DNA from: Brevundimonas sp. NIBR11
GTDB taxonomy: Bacteria; Pseudomonadota; Alphaproteobacteria; Caulobacterales; Caulobacteraceae
DNA: 64,000 bases
NCBI RefSeq assembly: GCF_027912535.1
Contig: NZ_CP115465.1
Span: 2,894,001-2,958,000, forward strand
Direction of reading: 5' to 3'
Below, one piece after another: positions 45,965 through 56,484 of the stretch. Numbering within the stretch: the first letter of the stretch is position 1; each line of letters opens with the position of its first letter. The notes under the pieces were generated by a model, which saw nothing but the letters and a program-made list of their open reading frames with translations, was not told the origin of the DNA and did not search any database. The translations under genes and the position numbers were made by a program.

Positions 45965-46843
45965 CTAGAGCAGAGGCGTTATCGCCGCACGCGCCGCGTC
46001 GCCGAGGCCGGCATGCTTCAGCCCGTAGGCCACATTGGCACGCAGCAGACCCACCGGATCGCCGCAGTCGAAGGTGGTCCCTTCGTATTCCAGGGCGTGG
46101 AAATCCCGGACCTTCATCAGCCGCGCCATGGCGTCGGTCAGCTGGATCTCTCCGCCCGCCCCCGTCTGCTGGTCGGCCAGCAGGGGGAAGATGTCGGGCG
46201 TCAGGACATAACGGCCAGAGATGAACAGGTTCGACGGCTCGGTCCCCAGCGGCGGCTTCTCGACCATGCCGGTCATGCGGTTAAGGCGACCCTCGCGGCC
46301 GTCGAGAGCGACGATGCCGTATTTGTGGGTCTCTCCTTCGGGCGCCGGTTCGACGACGACGACATTGCCGCCGGTCTGCTCATGGGCCTCGATGGCCTGT
46401 TTCAGGGCGGGGGTGTCCGCCATCATCAGCATGTCGGCCAAGATCACCGCGAACGGTTCGTCGCCGATCAGGTCGCGGGCGCAGAAGACGGCGTGACCGA
46501 GGCCCAGCGGCGCCATCTGGCGCACGAAGCTCATCTCGCCCGGCTTCGGCAAATCCATCACCACCGACGTCAGGATGTCGTCCTTGCCCTTGGCCTTCAG
46601 GATCGCCTCGACCTCATAGGCGTGGTCGAAATAGTCCTCGATCGAGGTCTGGCCGCGCCCGACCACGAAGATCATGTGTTCGATGCCCGAGGTCCGGGCC
46701 TCCTCGACGATGTGCGACAGGATCGGCCGGTCGAACACGTTGAGCATGTTCTTCGGCGTCGTCTTGGCGGCGGGCAGGACGCGGGTGCCCAGACCCGCGA
46801 CGGGCAGGACGGCCTTGCGAACGCGGCGAGATGCGGTCGTCAT
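45965..46843 (-). CDS. galU: UTP-glucose-1-phosphate uridylyltransferase
   Basis: The 292-residue nucleotidyltransferase has KAVLPVAGLGTRVLPAAKTTPKNML, FAVILADMLMM and MTGMVEKPPLGTEPSNLFISGRYVL. It forms UDP-glucose from UTP and glucose-1-phosphate. The segment after GLGTR reads TTPKNM where most GalU have a PKEML form, a small variation. The ATG at 46843 matches the family N-terminus; the frame beyond runs antisense to the lipoprotein gene. The sqdB gene follows after 69 bp. Confidence 0.9.
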   Translation of the reverse strand: MTTASRRVRKAVLPVAGLGTRVLPAAKTTPKNMLNVFDRPILSHIVEEARTSGIEHMIFVVGRGQTSIEDYFDHAYEVEAILKAKGKDDILTSVVMDLPKPGEMSFVRQMAPLGLGHAVFCARDLIGDEPFAVILADMLMMADTPALKQAIEAHEQTGGNVVVVEPAPEGETHKYGIVALDGREGRLNRMTGMVEKPPLGTEPSNLFISGRYVLTPDIFPLLADQQTGAGGEIQLTDAMARLMKVRDFHALEYEGTTFDCGDPVGLLRANVAYGLKHAGLGDAARAAITPLL

Positions 46844-46979
46844 GGAAGAACTCTCTCGGGTCTGAACAGCGGCCCCCGTTGTAGGCGGCGTCGATGCGGA
46901 ACGCCAATGGCCGGATCGGGATGCGGCGGAACTTCGGTCGGTGAGACGCGCTGATCCGTCAGCGGAAAGAGGAAAACCC

Positions 46980-47348
46980 ATGAAGAAGACCCTGATGATC
47001 ACGGCCTGCGTCGCCGCCGGCCTGGCGCTGGCCGCCTGCGGCAAGCACGAGGAGACGCCCGCCGCCACGGATGCGGCGACCGACGCCTCGGCGACGACGG
47101 AGATGAACTCCGGTTCGGTGGCCGCCCCGGCCGACAGCGGAGCCATGGCCGGCGCGAACGGCGCGGCCCCGGCCGCCTCCGACACGATGGGATCCGGCGC
47201 CCCGACTTCGGGCGCGATGTCGTCGTCCACCGGGGCTCCCGCCAATCCGACGGGCAACACCCAGGTGCCGGGCGGGGTGGTGAACTCAAGCGACCCGGTC
47301 CCCCCGGCGCCGGGCGACTATTCGAGCAACAATCCGCGTCCGAACTGA
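46980..47348 (+). CDS. Low-complexity lipoprotein
   Basis: The 122-residue protein has a signal peptide with lipobox ALAAC (Cys20), followed by an Ala/Ser/Thr/Gly/Pro-rich, probably unstructured chain without a recognisable domain. It is presumably attached to the outer membrane. The ATG at 46980 gives a classical MKK start with an AAGAGGAAAA-type ribosome site; the frame from 46941 has no signal peptide. A strong terminator follows 22 bp after the stop. Confidence 0.78.
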   Translation: MKKTLMITACVAAGLALAACGKHEETPAATDAATDASATTEMNSGSVAAPADSGAMAGANGAAPAASDTMGSGAPTSGAMSSSTGAPANPTGNTQVPGGVVNSSDPVPPAPGDYSSNNPRPN

Positions 47349-47370
47349 CGCTGGATGAGGTCCTGAAGCC

Positions 47371-47400
47371 AAACGGCCCGGGATCGATCCCGGGCCGTTT
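47371..47400. terminator. Bidirectional terminator, perfect 30-bp palindrome
   Basis: AAACGGCCCGGGATC and its exact complement form a stem with A/T ends on both sides, so it ends transcripts from the lipoprotein gene (plus) and from glmS (minus). The glmS stop codon is one base away. Confidence 0.88.
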
Positions 47401-47401
47401 C

Positions 47402-49219
<1,818 letters not shown>

Positions 49220-49342
49220 GGGGGAAGGCTCCTGCCGCAGGGTCACGGCCAAGGATGACGGCCGGGGAAGTCTGCTCTAGGGAATCCGTAAGACCCCGGC
49301 ACCTAATAAGCGGTTTCGGAAGATTTCGGCGGAGGGCCGTCC

Positions 49343-50692
49343 ATGGGCGAGCGCAAATATTTCGGCACCGACGGCATTCGCGGCAAGGCGAACGTCAGTC
49401 CGATGACGGCCGAGATCGCGCTGCGCGTCGGTCTGGCGGCCGGAAAGCTGTTCATGTCGGGCGACGACCGGCGGCATCTGGTGGTCATCGGCAAGGACAC
49501 CCGCCTGTCCGGCTACATGATCGAGCCGGCGCTGGTGGCCGGTTTCGCCTCGGTCGGGATGGACGTGCGCACCTTCGGTCCCATCCCTACGCCGGGTGTG
49601 GCCATGATGACCCGGTCGATGCGCGCCGATCTCGGCGTCATGATCTCGGCCTCGCACAACGACTACGCCGACAACGGCATCAAGCTGTTCGGCCCCGACG
49701 GCTACAAGCTGTCGGACGAGATCGAGCTGAAGATCGAGGCCATGATGGACGCCGAGCTGGATGCCGGTCTGGCGCCGTCGAACCAGCTGGGCCGGGTCAA
49801 GCGCATCGACGACGCCCCGCCCCGCTATATCGAGATCGCCAAGGCCGCCTTCCCGCGCCATCTGTCGCTGGCGGGCCTGAGGATCGCCGTCGATTGCGCC
49901 AACGGGGCAGGCTACCGCGTCGCGCCCACCACCCTGTTCGAGCTGGGCGCCGAGGTCTGCGCCGTCGGCGTCTCCCCGAATGGGACCAACATCAACGCTG
50001 AGTGCGGCTCGACCCACCCGGAAACCCTGTCAGCGGCGGTCAAACAGTACCGCGCCGACATCGGCATCGCCCTGGACGGCGACGCCGACCGGCTGATCAT
50101 CTGCGATGAGAACGGCAAGGTCGTCGATGGCGACCAGATCATGGCCCTGATCGGCCGCGACTGGGCCCGACGCGGCGTGCTGAAGGGCGGCGGCGTGGTC
50201 GCCACCGTCATGTCCAACCTCGGGCTCGAACGCGTCTTGACCGGCGACGGCCTGACGCTGGAGCGGACCAGGGTCGGCGACCGGTACGTCATGGAGCGGA
50301 TGCGCGAGGGCGGCTTCAACCTGGGCGGCGAACAGTCGGGCCACCTGATCCTGCACGATCACGCCACGACGGGCGACGGTCTGATGGCGGCGCTGCAGGT
50401 GCTCGCCGTGCTGGTCGAGAGCGGCAAGCCGATGAGCGAACTGGCCCGCCAGTTCGACCCCGTGCCCCAGCTGCTCCAAAACGTCCGCTTCAACGCCGGC
50501 AAGCCGCTGGAGGACGCCAAGGTCAAGGCCGCCATGGCCGAGGCCGATGCGGCGCTCGCCGGTCAGGGCCGGCTCCTGGTCCGCCCCTCCGGCACCGAGA
50601 AACTGATCCGGGTCATGGCCGAGGGCGACGACGAGGCCCTGGTCAAACGCGTCGTCGCCGACGTCGTCGCGGCGGTGAAGGCGGCGGGTTAG
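49343..50692 (+). CDS. glmM: Phosphoglucosamine mutase
   Basis: The 449-residue phosphohexomutase has [19 protein letters not shown], the phosphoserine loop [18 protein letters not shown], the metal loop [10 protein letters not shown] and the phosphate-binding [15 protein letters not shown]. It converts glucosamine-6-P to glucosamine-1-P, the step after GlmS. Placed divergently from glmS, so both steps could respond to one regulator. The stop overlaps that of the ClpP-like gene by 4 bp. Confidence 0.96.
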   Translation: MGERKYFGTDGIRGKANVSPMTAEIALRVGLAAGKLFMSGDDRRHLVVIGKDTRLSGYMIEPALVAGFASVGMDVRTFGPIPTPGVAMMTRSMRADLGVMISASHNDYADNGIKLFGPDGYKLSDEIELKIEAMMDAELDAGLAPSNQLGRVKRIDDAPPRYIEIAKAAFPRHLSLAGLRIAVDCANGAGYRVAPTTLFELGAEVCAVGVSPNGTNINAECGSTHPETLSAAVKQYRADIGIALDGDADRLIICDENGKVVDGDQIMALIGRDWARRGVLKGGGVVATVMSNLGLERVLTGDGLTLERTRVGDRYVMERMREGGFNLGGEQSGHLILHDHATTGDGLMAALQVLAVLVESGKPMSELARQFDPVPQLLQNVRFNAGKPLEDAKVKAAMAEADAALAGQGRLLVRPSGTEKLIRVMAEGDDEALVKRVVADVVAAVKAAG

Positions 50693-51252
50693 ATGACGCC
50701 TTGAACGAGGCCGAGCTCAAGCGCCTCGTTCGCCTCGATGTACCAGTTCGACGGCGCACGTTTCAGCAGTTCGTCCATCGTCACCGACGATCCTGCAATC
50801 AGGTTCTCGAAGCCTTCGTTCTGGATCAGGATCGAATGCTCGATCTCGTGGAGCAGGGCCTTCACGGGGGCCAGCGTCGAGGTCAGCGGGCCGCTGACGG
50901 TCAGGCATTTGTCCATCTTCCGCTCATGGATCATCAGCCGCGTGCCGCGCGTCAGGTAGCGGTTCTCGCGCGCGAAGAAACTCATCAGCGTGGCCCCGGC
51001 CGAATAGACCGCCGCCTTGCCCAGGAAGACGAAACGGCGCTCGGGCTCCACCTCGGAGTGGAACACCACATCCTCGCCGATCATCCGCGCCACCTCCGGG
51101 TCGCCGCCCAGGGTGGTCAGTTCGACGACGACCAGACCGCTCTTCGGCGCGGCGTCCAGCTTTTCGCGGAACTGGTCGTAGAGACTGTAATCGACGTCTC
51201 CACACAGCAGGATGGCCGGGTCCTTGAAGGCGATGGCGGGGAGGGTGCTCAT
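50689..51252 (-). CDS. ClpP-like serine peptidase
   Basis: The 187-residue ClpP/crotonase-fold protein has Ser84 in [13 protein letters not shown] and His109 in RLMIHE. The 25-residue distance equals that of Ser97-His122 of E. coli Clp[22 protein letters not shown] corresponds to the ClpP INSPGG-type strand, but with LGGD. No Clp ATPase gene is near, so substrate access and partner are unknown. The ATG at 51252 is chosen; the frame runs on without similarity. Confidence 0.78.
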   Translation of the reverse strand: MSTLPAIAFKDPAILLCGDVDYSLYDQFREKLDAAPKSGLVVVELTTLGGDPEVARMIGEDVVFHSEVEPERRFVFLGKAAVYSAGATLMSFFARENRYLTRGTRLMIHERKMDKCLTVSGPLTSTLAPVKALLHEIEHSILIQNEGFENLIAGSSVTMDELLKRAPSNWYIEANEALELGLVQGVI

Positions 51253-51384
51253 GATCAGTCCGGAATGGGCGCGCGGCCGCAAACAGCGCGGGCGGACCGC
51301 ACTTTGTTCCGCTTCGTCGGCTATCGGACACCGCAAAGGCCACGCTTGATCTTGCAGCGTGGGCGGCGCTACCCACCGGCTTCC

Positions 51385-51552
51385 ATGATCGATAACGAGC
51401 GCAAGAAATCCATCCTCAAGGCCGAACACGAGTTCGAGCGAAAGGAAAATCTGTCACGCGCCCTGGCCGACAAGGGGATCACCCTGATCGGCAAGATCAC
51501 AAGCCCCGAGCCGCCGGACGCGCCGCCGCCGTCGGACGAAGACCCGTCCTAG
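51385..51552 (+). CDS. Small charged protein of unknown function
   Basis: The 55-residue protein starts MIDNERKKSILKAEHEFERKE, a charged helix, and ends in a Pro/Asp tail. No family was recognised. Its own ATG lies 132 bp after the divergent ClpP-like start. Its stop is shared in CTAG with the convergent ArsR gene. The helix and the coding-like codon use favour a real gene. Confidence 0.55.
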   Translation: MIDNERKKSILKAEHEFERKENLSRALADKGITLIGKITSPEPPDAPPPSDEDPS

Positions 51553-51872
51553 CCTTCCAGCCGCGCCGTCAGTTCCGCCAGCTTCGACACCGCGCCCCGC
51601 GTATAGGGTGACAGCCAGCGGTCGTGGACGGCCTTGATGGGCTCGGCATTCAGGTGGTTCCAGCGCTCGCGCCCCTCGCGCCGGACGAGGATCAGATCCG
51701 CCGCCTCCAGCGCCTTCAGATGCTGCATTACGGTGCAGCGATCCAGCGTCGGCTCGGCCTCGCACAGCTGGCCCGTCGTCTTCGGCCCATCCTTCATCGC
51801 ATCCAGCAGACGCCTTCGCGCGGGGTTGGCCAAGGCCTTGAACACGGCGTCCAGATCGTCGGCGTTTGACAT
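51549..51872 (-). CDS. ArsR-family transcriptional repressor
   Basis: The 107-residue winged helix protein has LDAVFKALANPARRRLLDAMKDG, the recognition helix in VMQHLKALEAADLI and the wing VRREGRERWNHLNAEPI. The ELCVCDL-type metal site is absent, so it is not a classical arsenic sensor; this type commonly pairs with AHSA1 genes. The operator palindrome at 51871-51890 overlaps its start codon. The ATG at 51872 is used, since an upstream in-frame ATG at 51890 lies in that operator. Confidence 0.87.
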   Translation of the reverse strand: MSNADDLDAVFKALANPARRRLLDAMKDGPKTTGQLCEAEPTLDRCTVMQHLKALEAADLILVRREGRERWNHLNAEPIKAVHDRWLSPYTRGAVSKLAELTARLEG

Positions 51873-51890
51873 GTTATAAGAATATAACAT
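51871..51890. promoter_or_regulatory. ArsR operator, perfect inverted repeat
   Basis: ATGTTATA-AGAA-TATAACAT is a perfect 8-bp inverted repeat in an A/T-rich island. It covers the ArsR start codon and lies 33 bp before the AHSA1 start codon, so one repressor dimer could silence both genes. Confidence 0.8.
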
Positions 51891-51922
51891 AGGGGAGTCT
51901 TCAGCAACTCCGGAGCAAGACC

Positions 51923-52402
51923 ATGTCGCTGAAATTCGAGGTGTCGATGCGGCTTTCCCGACCCGTCCACGAGGTGTTCGAGGCGGTGGCCGATCCGACG
52001 AAACTGTCCGGCTATTTCACCACCGGCGGCGCGGTCGGGCGGCTGGAGACCGGCCAGACGGTCCAGTGGGATTTCGCCGACTTTCCCGGCGCCTTCCCGG
52101 TCGAGGTGGTCGAGGTCGTGCAGGACGAAAAGATCGTCTTGAGGTGGGAGGCGAACGAGGGTCCGCCCGAGAGCGGGGAGGGCGCGGCGGGCGCGAAATA
52201 CATGACCACGGTGACCATGCGCTTCTCACCGCTGGACGGCGACACCCGCACCCTGGTCTGCATCGCCGAGGAGGGCTGGCGCGACACCCCGATGGGGCTC
52301 AAGGCTTCCTACGGCAACTGCATGGGCTGGTCCCAGATGCTTGCGGCCATGAAGGCGTTCGTCGAATACGGCGTCAACCTGCGCGAGGGCGCCTACCGCT
52401 GA
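51923..52402 (+). CDS. AHSA1/SRPBCC-family protein
   Basis: The 159-residue START-like domain has SMRLSRPVHEVFEAVADPTKLSGYF, VQWDFADFPGAFPVEVVEV and a last helix GWSQMLAAMKAFVEYGVNL. The fold makes a deep ligand pocket; the ligand is unknown. It is divergent from ArsR across the operator. The pair ArsR-AHSA1 is common in soil bacteria and the AHSA1 gene is normally the regulated target. Its 3' end overlaps the convergent FAD protein gene by 29 bp. Confidence 0.83.
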   Translation: MSLKFEVSMRLSRPVHEVFEAVADPTKLSGYFTTGGAVGRLETGQTVQWDFADFPGAFPVEVVEVVQDEKIVLRWEANEGPPESGEGAAGAKYMTTVTMRFSPLDGDTRTLVCIAEEGWRDTPMGLKASYGNCMGWSQMLAAMKAFVEYGVNLREGAYR

Positions 52403-53693
52403 TCGCCTTGACCACGTCCTCGATCCGCTTGCGGACATCCGGCACGGCGATGGTTTCCCAGAAGGCGGCGCGCGCCGGAGGGCCGAGGACGAACAGGCTC
52501 AGGTCGGCTTTGCCGTCGGCATGCAGCACGCGGCCGGACCCGTCCAGCTCCAGCCCCAACCGAAGCGAATCCAGCCGCGCCCGACCCGAGGCCAGCAGCG
52601 GTCCCGTCACCGGGTCAGCCTCCGGCGCATGGCCCGGTCCCGTGCAGTCGATCAGCCAGGCGCCTGTCAGCGGCGGCTGGGCCTGACCCCGCCGCGTCCA
52701 ATCGAGCCGCACCCCGGCGTCGTCAACCTCGATCCCCCTGACCCGTCCCGCGACGACGCTCAGCCGCCCCTCGAACAGCAGCCGGTCGATGAAGACCCCG
52801 ATACGGGGCGCGATCCGGTGGCGGTGCACGTCCCACCACGGCCTCAGGTGCCGCACGATGGCGCGCCGGGTCGGCAGGTCCGCCTTCGCCCAGAGGTCGG
52901 CGGTGACGGGCCGCAGACCCTCCATCATCTCGCGCCAGCCCGCCTGACGCGCCACGGCCCGCGCCGCCTTCGTCCGTTCGGACAGCCGACCTTCCAGCAT
53001 GGCCGGAGTCGGCGTTTCGGGCGGGTCGTGCCGCTCGCCGTGCGCGCGGGGCAAGAGCCCCCGCCGTGACAGGGCCTGGGCCCGACCGCGCCAGCCCTGG
53101 CCGTCCAGCGCCTGCAGCATATCGACCATGGTCAGGCCCGTGCCGACGATCAGCACGTCGTCGTCGGCGCCCACCTGTTCCAGCGCGCCGGGCGCCCAGG
53201 GGTCGGCCAGCACCCGCGCCGATCCGCCGGAGGCGGTCTTCGGCGCCGGATTGCCGGTGGTCAGGACGACGGCGTCGGCGGTGATTTTTCGCCCATCCGA
53301 CAGGGCCACGCCGTCCGCGTCGACGCCGACGACCTCGCCGACGACCCGTCGGATCAATCCTCGATGAGCGGCCTCGGCCCCGGCCAGACGCCACTGGACG
53401 TAGCGGCCGAACACCTTGCGCGGCGCGAACCCCTCGGGATCGGCCAGTTCGGGCGCATTCGCTTCCAGCCAGCGGACGAAATGATCTGGCTGATCCGCCA
53501 GAGCGCTCATCCGCGACGAGCGCACGTTCAGAAGATGCCCCTCGAACGGGGTCGAATAGGCGACGCCCAGGCCGAAATCGGCCGTCCGGTTGATCAGGAT
53601 GGAGCCAACGTCCGCCTCGGCCAACCGCGCCGCCAGCATGGCGCCGGAGAAGCCGCCGCCGACGACGGCCACGTTTCTGATCGATCCCGTCAC
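52374..53693 (-). CDS. FAD/NAD(P)-binding oxidoreductase (PF13454-like)
   Basis: The 439-residue protein has VAVVGGGFSGAMLAARLAEADV, FGLGVAYSTPFEGHLLNVRSS, DAVVLTTGNPAP and the second nucleotide site VLIVGTGLTMVDMLQAL. It belongs to the group of hydroxyacylglutathione-like/HpnW FAD-NAD(P) proteins with no assigned substrate. The C-terminus overlaps the AHSA1 gene tail to tail. No operon partner is evident. Confidence 0.8.
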   Translation of the reverse strand: MTGSIRNVAVVGGGFSGAMLAARLAEADVGSILINRTADFGLGVAYSTPFEGHLLNVRSSRMSALADQPDHFVRWLEANAPELADPEGFAPRKVFGRYVQWRLAGAEAAHRGLIRRVVGEVVGVDADGVALSDGRKITADAVVLTTGNPAPKTASGGSARVLADPWAPGALEQVGADDDVLIVGTGLTMVDMLQALDGQGWRGRAQALSRRGLLPRAHGERHDPPETPTPAMLEGRLSERTKAARAVARQAGWREMMEGLRPVTADLWAKADLPTRRAIVRHLRPWWDVHRHRIAPRIGVFIDRLLFEGRLSVVAGRVRGIEVDDAGVRLDWTRRGQAQPPLTGAWLIDCTGPGHAPEADPVTGPLLASGRARLDSLRLGLELDGSGRVLHADGKADLSLFVLGPPARAAFWETIAVPDVRKRIEDVVKAISGRRPRAG

Positions 53694-53753
53694 GCGGTCT
53701 CCCCGTTCGCTGGCCCGGTTCTGAACCGCGTCGGGCGAGGGGTCAAACGCGCC

Positions 53754-55253
53754 TCAGATTTCCTGATTGTACGCGCCGACCTCGGGGTGGGCGGCCAGAC
53801 GCGGCTTCACCTCGTCGCGGAACAGGGCGCGCATGTCGTCCTCGGACCGCATCGATTCCACCACCACGACCAGTTCCGGCTTGTTCGAGGAGGCCCGCAC
53901 CAGGACCCACGACCCGTCCTCCAGATGGACCCGCGCGCCGTTGACCGTGATGACCTCGACGATCTTGCGGCCCAGGATCGAGCCGCCCTCGGCGCCGAGC
54001 TTCTCGTACTCGGCGACGATCTTCGCCAGGACCTCGTATTTGATCTCGTCGTCGCAATGGGGCGACATGGTCAAGGATGTCCACGCGTCCGGCAGGGCCG
54101 TCTTCAGCTGGCTCAGCGTCTTGCCCGGGTTGCGGTCCAGCATCTGCAGAACCGCCGCCGCGGCAACCAGGCCGTCGTCGTAGCCCCGGCCGATCGGGTT
54201 CGCGAGGAAGAAGTGGCCCGACTTCTCGAACCCGGCCAGGGCTCCCAGTTCAGCGGTCTTGCGCTTGATGTAGGAGTGGCCCGTCTTCCAGTAGACGGTC
54301 GTCGCGCCGTTGGCCTTCAGCACCTCGTCGGTCTTGTAGAGGCCCGTCGATTTCACATCGACGACGAAGGTCGCGTTCTCGTGCAGGGCCGACAGATCGC
54401 GCGCCAGGAGAAGGCCGATCTTGTCGGCGAAGATTTCCTCGCCCGTCTCGTCCACCACGCCGCAGCGATCGCCGTCGCCGTCGAAGCCGAGCGCCAGGTC
54501 GGCGCCCGTCTCCTTCACCCGCGCCGCCATCTGCATCAGCATGGCGTGGTCCTCGGGGTTCGGATTGTATTTCGGGAAGGTGTAGTCGAGCTCGGCGTCC
54601 ATCTCGATAACCTCGCAGCCCATGCGGCGCAGGGCCTCGGGGGCGAAGGCGCCGGCCGTGCCGTTGCCGGTGGCGCAGACGACCTTGAGCTTGCGGCTCA
54701 GCCTGATGTCGCCGACCACCTCCTGGAGGTAGGTCTCGCGGAAGTTATCGACCCGCTCCAGACGGCCGCCGGGACGCGCCACGCCGGTTCCCGACAGGAC
54801 GATCTCCTTCAGTCGGCCGATCTCTTCCGGGCCGAAGGTGACGGGCGGATTGGTGCCCATCTTCACGCCCGTCCAGCCGTTCTCGTTGTGCGAGGCGGTA
54901 ACCATGGCGACGCAAGGGGCCTCCAGCGCGAACTGGCCGAAATAGGCCATGGGCGACAGGGCCAGACCGACGTCCAGGACCTCCATTCCCCCTTCCATCA
55001 GGCCGATGATCAGGGCGTGCTTCACCGTCGAGGAATAGGAGCGGAAGTCGTGGCCCACGACGATGCGCGGCTGGATGCCGTTCTCGTGGACATAGGTGGC
55101 GAGCGCCAGACCCAGGGCCTGGATGCCCAAAAGGTTGATCTCCTTCTCCAGGATCCAGCGGGCGTCGTATTCCCGGAAGCCGGTGGGCTTCACCAACGGA
55201 ATGGTCTCGAATTCGAAAGTGTTCGGGACCAGGTCCTGGCGGGGCTTCAACAT
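53754..55253 (-). CDS. Phosphomannomutase/phosphoglucomutase
   Basis: The 499-residue enzyme has PTGFREYDARWILEKEINLLG, phosphoserine loop MVTASHNENGWTGVKMG, metal loop GFDGDGDRCGVVD, and RASSNKPELVVVVES at the C-terminus. It interconverts the 1- and 6-phosphates of glucose and/or mannose. It provides hexose-1-phosphate for GalU and for GDP-mannose-type precursors. The first 24 residues before TGFREYD are slightly longer than in AlgC. Confidence 0.9.
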   Translation of the reverse strand: MLKPRQDLVPNTFEFETIPLVKPTGFREYDARWILEKEINLLGIQALGLALATYVHENGIQPRIVVGHDFRSYSSTVKHALIIGLMEGGMEVLDVGLALSPMAYFGQFALEAPCVAMVTASHNENGWTGVKMGTNPPVTFGPEEIGRLKEIVLSGTGVARPGGRLERVDNFRETYLQEVVGDIRLSRKLKVVCATGNGTAGAFAPEALRRMGCEVIEMDAELDYTFPKYNPNPEDHAMLMQMAARVKETGADLALGFDGDGDRCGVVDETGEEIFADKIGLLLARDLSALHENATFVVDVKSTGLYKTDEVLKANGATTVYWKTGHSYIKRKTAELGALAGFEKSGHFFLANPIGRGYDDGLVAAAAVLQMLDRNPGKTLSQLKTALPDAWTSLTMSPHCDDEIKYEVLAKIVAEYEKLGAEGGSILGRKIVEVITVNGARVHLEDGSWVLVRASSNKPELVVVVESMRSEDDMRALFRDEVKPRLAAHPEVGAYNQEI

Positions 55254-55380
55254 GCGATGTCCTTGAAGGAAGTGGGCTTCCGATGGTCGGGCGGTATAGC
55301 CGCAGGGTTGCAGGCGGACAACAACGCGCGATCAATGGTATCGCTGCTGCGGGAAGCGGCGATGAAGGCGGGGGTGGATC

Positions 55381-56436
55381 ATGGGTCGAGGGTGGGGTGT
55401 CGCCCTGTCGCTGGTGCTGATGATCGGAGGGTCGGCCGTCGCCCACGGGCAGACCGCAGAGGACGGACTTGACGCCATGCGGGCGCGGCTGGCCGAGGCG
55501 CCGGGCTACACCGGCGTATTCGGTGTCGCGCGGGCGGGCGAAACGGCTGTCGGGACGACCCAGGGGCGTCGGGTCGGCGACGACCTGCGATGGGCTTCGG
55601 TCACCAAGATGGTCACCGCGATTCTGGTCCTGCAACAGGTCGACGCGGGCCGGCTTTCGCTCGACGCGCCCCTGGCGACCTACTGGCCCGAGTTTCCGGT
55701 CAACGCCGATCGGATCACCGTCAGACAACTGCTGACCCACACCTCGGGTCTGGCCAACCCCGACGCTCTGCCCGATGCAGATGCGGACGGCATGGCGGAC
55801 TTCTATCAGCAGGCCGCCGACTGGCGTCCGGTCTGTTCCGCCCCCGCGATCGCCGAGCCGGGCGCCGACTTCGCCTACAACAACTGCGACTATCTGGTCC
55901 TCGGCGAGGTGCTCGAGCGCGTGACGGGTCAGGACTACAATGCCCTGGTCCGGAGCCGCCTGGTCGAGCCGCTGGGGCTGGACAGGGTGGCGGTCCCGTC
56001 TGGTCCCCGGTCCGAAGCGCAGGCCGAGGGAGGACCTGAACCCAGGATTGATCCGGCCAGCTGGGGTCCGGCGGGCGGGCTGTACGGGTCCGCGTCGGAC
56101 CTGCTGAAGATCGATCGGGCGCTGATGGAAGGCTCCCTGATCTCCGAAGCGTCGCGCGAAGAGATGTGGAAGGGCGACCCCGCCGCCGGCTTCGCCGCGC
56201 TCAGCGTCTGGTCTTATTCGCCAGACCTGGGCGGATGCCTCGGCCAGACGCGTCTGGTGGAGCGCTACGGCGAGATCGGCGGGGTCCAGGTGCGGAACTT
56301 CCTGCTGCCGGATGAGGGCGTGGCGCTGACGGTCTACTCAGACGACGGCGAGACGGCCTTTGGAGAGGTCTGGCAAGGCCAGGGACTGTCGGTCGACCTG
56401 ATCCGGGCGGCGGCGTGCGGCGCCCCTGGCGCTTGA
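55381..56436 (+). CDS. Exported serine hydrolase, class C beta-lactamase fold
   Basis: The 351-residue protein has a signal peptide (VALSLVLMIGGSAVAHGQ), active-site Ser73 in SVTK, HTSGLANP, and the YNN motif in FAYNNCDYLVLGEVLERVTG. These are penicillin-binding/esterase-type periplasmic enzymes; true beta-lactamase activity is not implied. The third motif (KTG/HxG) is not clear, as in many esterase-like members. The ATG at 55381 starts the signal peptide directly. Confidence 0.85.
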   Translation: MGRGWGVALSLVLMIGGSAVAHGQTAEDGLDAMRARLAEAPGYTGVFGVARAGETAVGTTQGRRVGDDLRWASVTKMVTAILVLQQVDAGRLSLDAPLATYWPEFPVNADRITVRQLLTHTSGLANPDALPDADADGMADFYQQAADWRPVCSAPAIAEPGADFAYNNCDYLVLGEVLERVTGQDYNALVRSRLVEPLGLDRVAVPSGPRSEAQAEGGPEPRIDPASWGPAGGLYGSASDLLKIDRALMEGSLISEASREEMWKGDPAAGFAALSVWSYSPDLGGCLGQTRLVERYGEIGGVQVRNFLLPDEGVALTVYSDDGETAFGEVWQGQGLSVDLIRAAACGAPGA

Positions 56437-56484
56437 CCCCTTCGGCGGGCCGCCCTACCCCCAAGGGCCGACCTAGGAGAGCCC

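Noticed and set aside
46844..47260. An N-terminal extension of GalU of about 138 residues.
   Set aside because: The extension is antisense to the lipoprotein gene, which has a good signal peptide; GalU starts normally at 46843.
49220..49342. A glmS ribozyme or other riboswitch in the glmS leader.
   Set aside because: The leader is too short and lacks the conserved core; the ribozyme is known from Firmicutes. No other riboswitch signature was found upstream of thiE-like, leuS or hemE genes.
55381..56436. Antibiotic resistance through the class C beta-lactamase-like gene.
   Set aside because: SxxK and YNN alone occur in many esterases and penicillin-binding proteins; the third motif is unclear, and no ampR-like regulator is adjacent.
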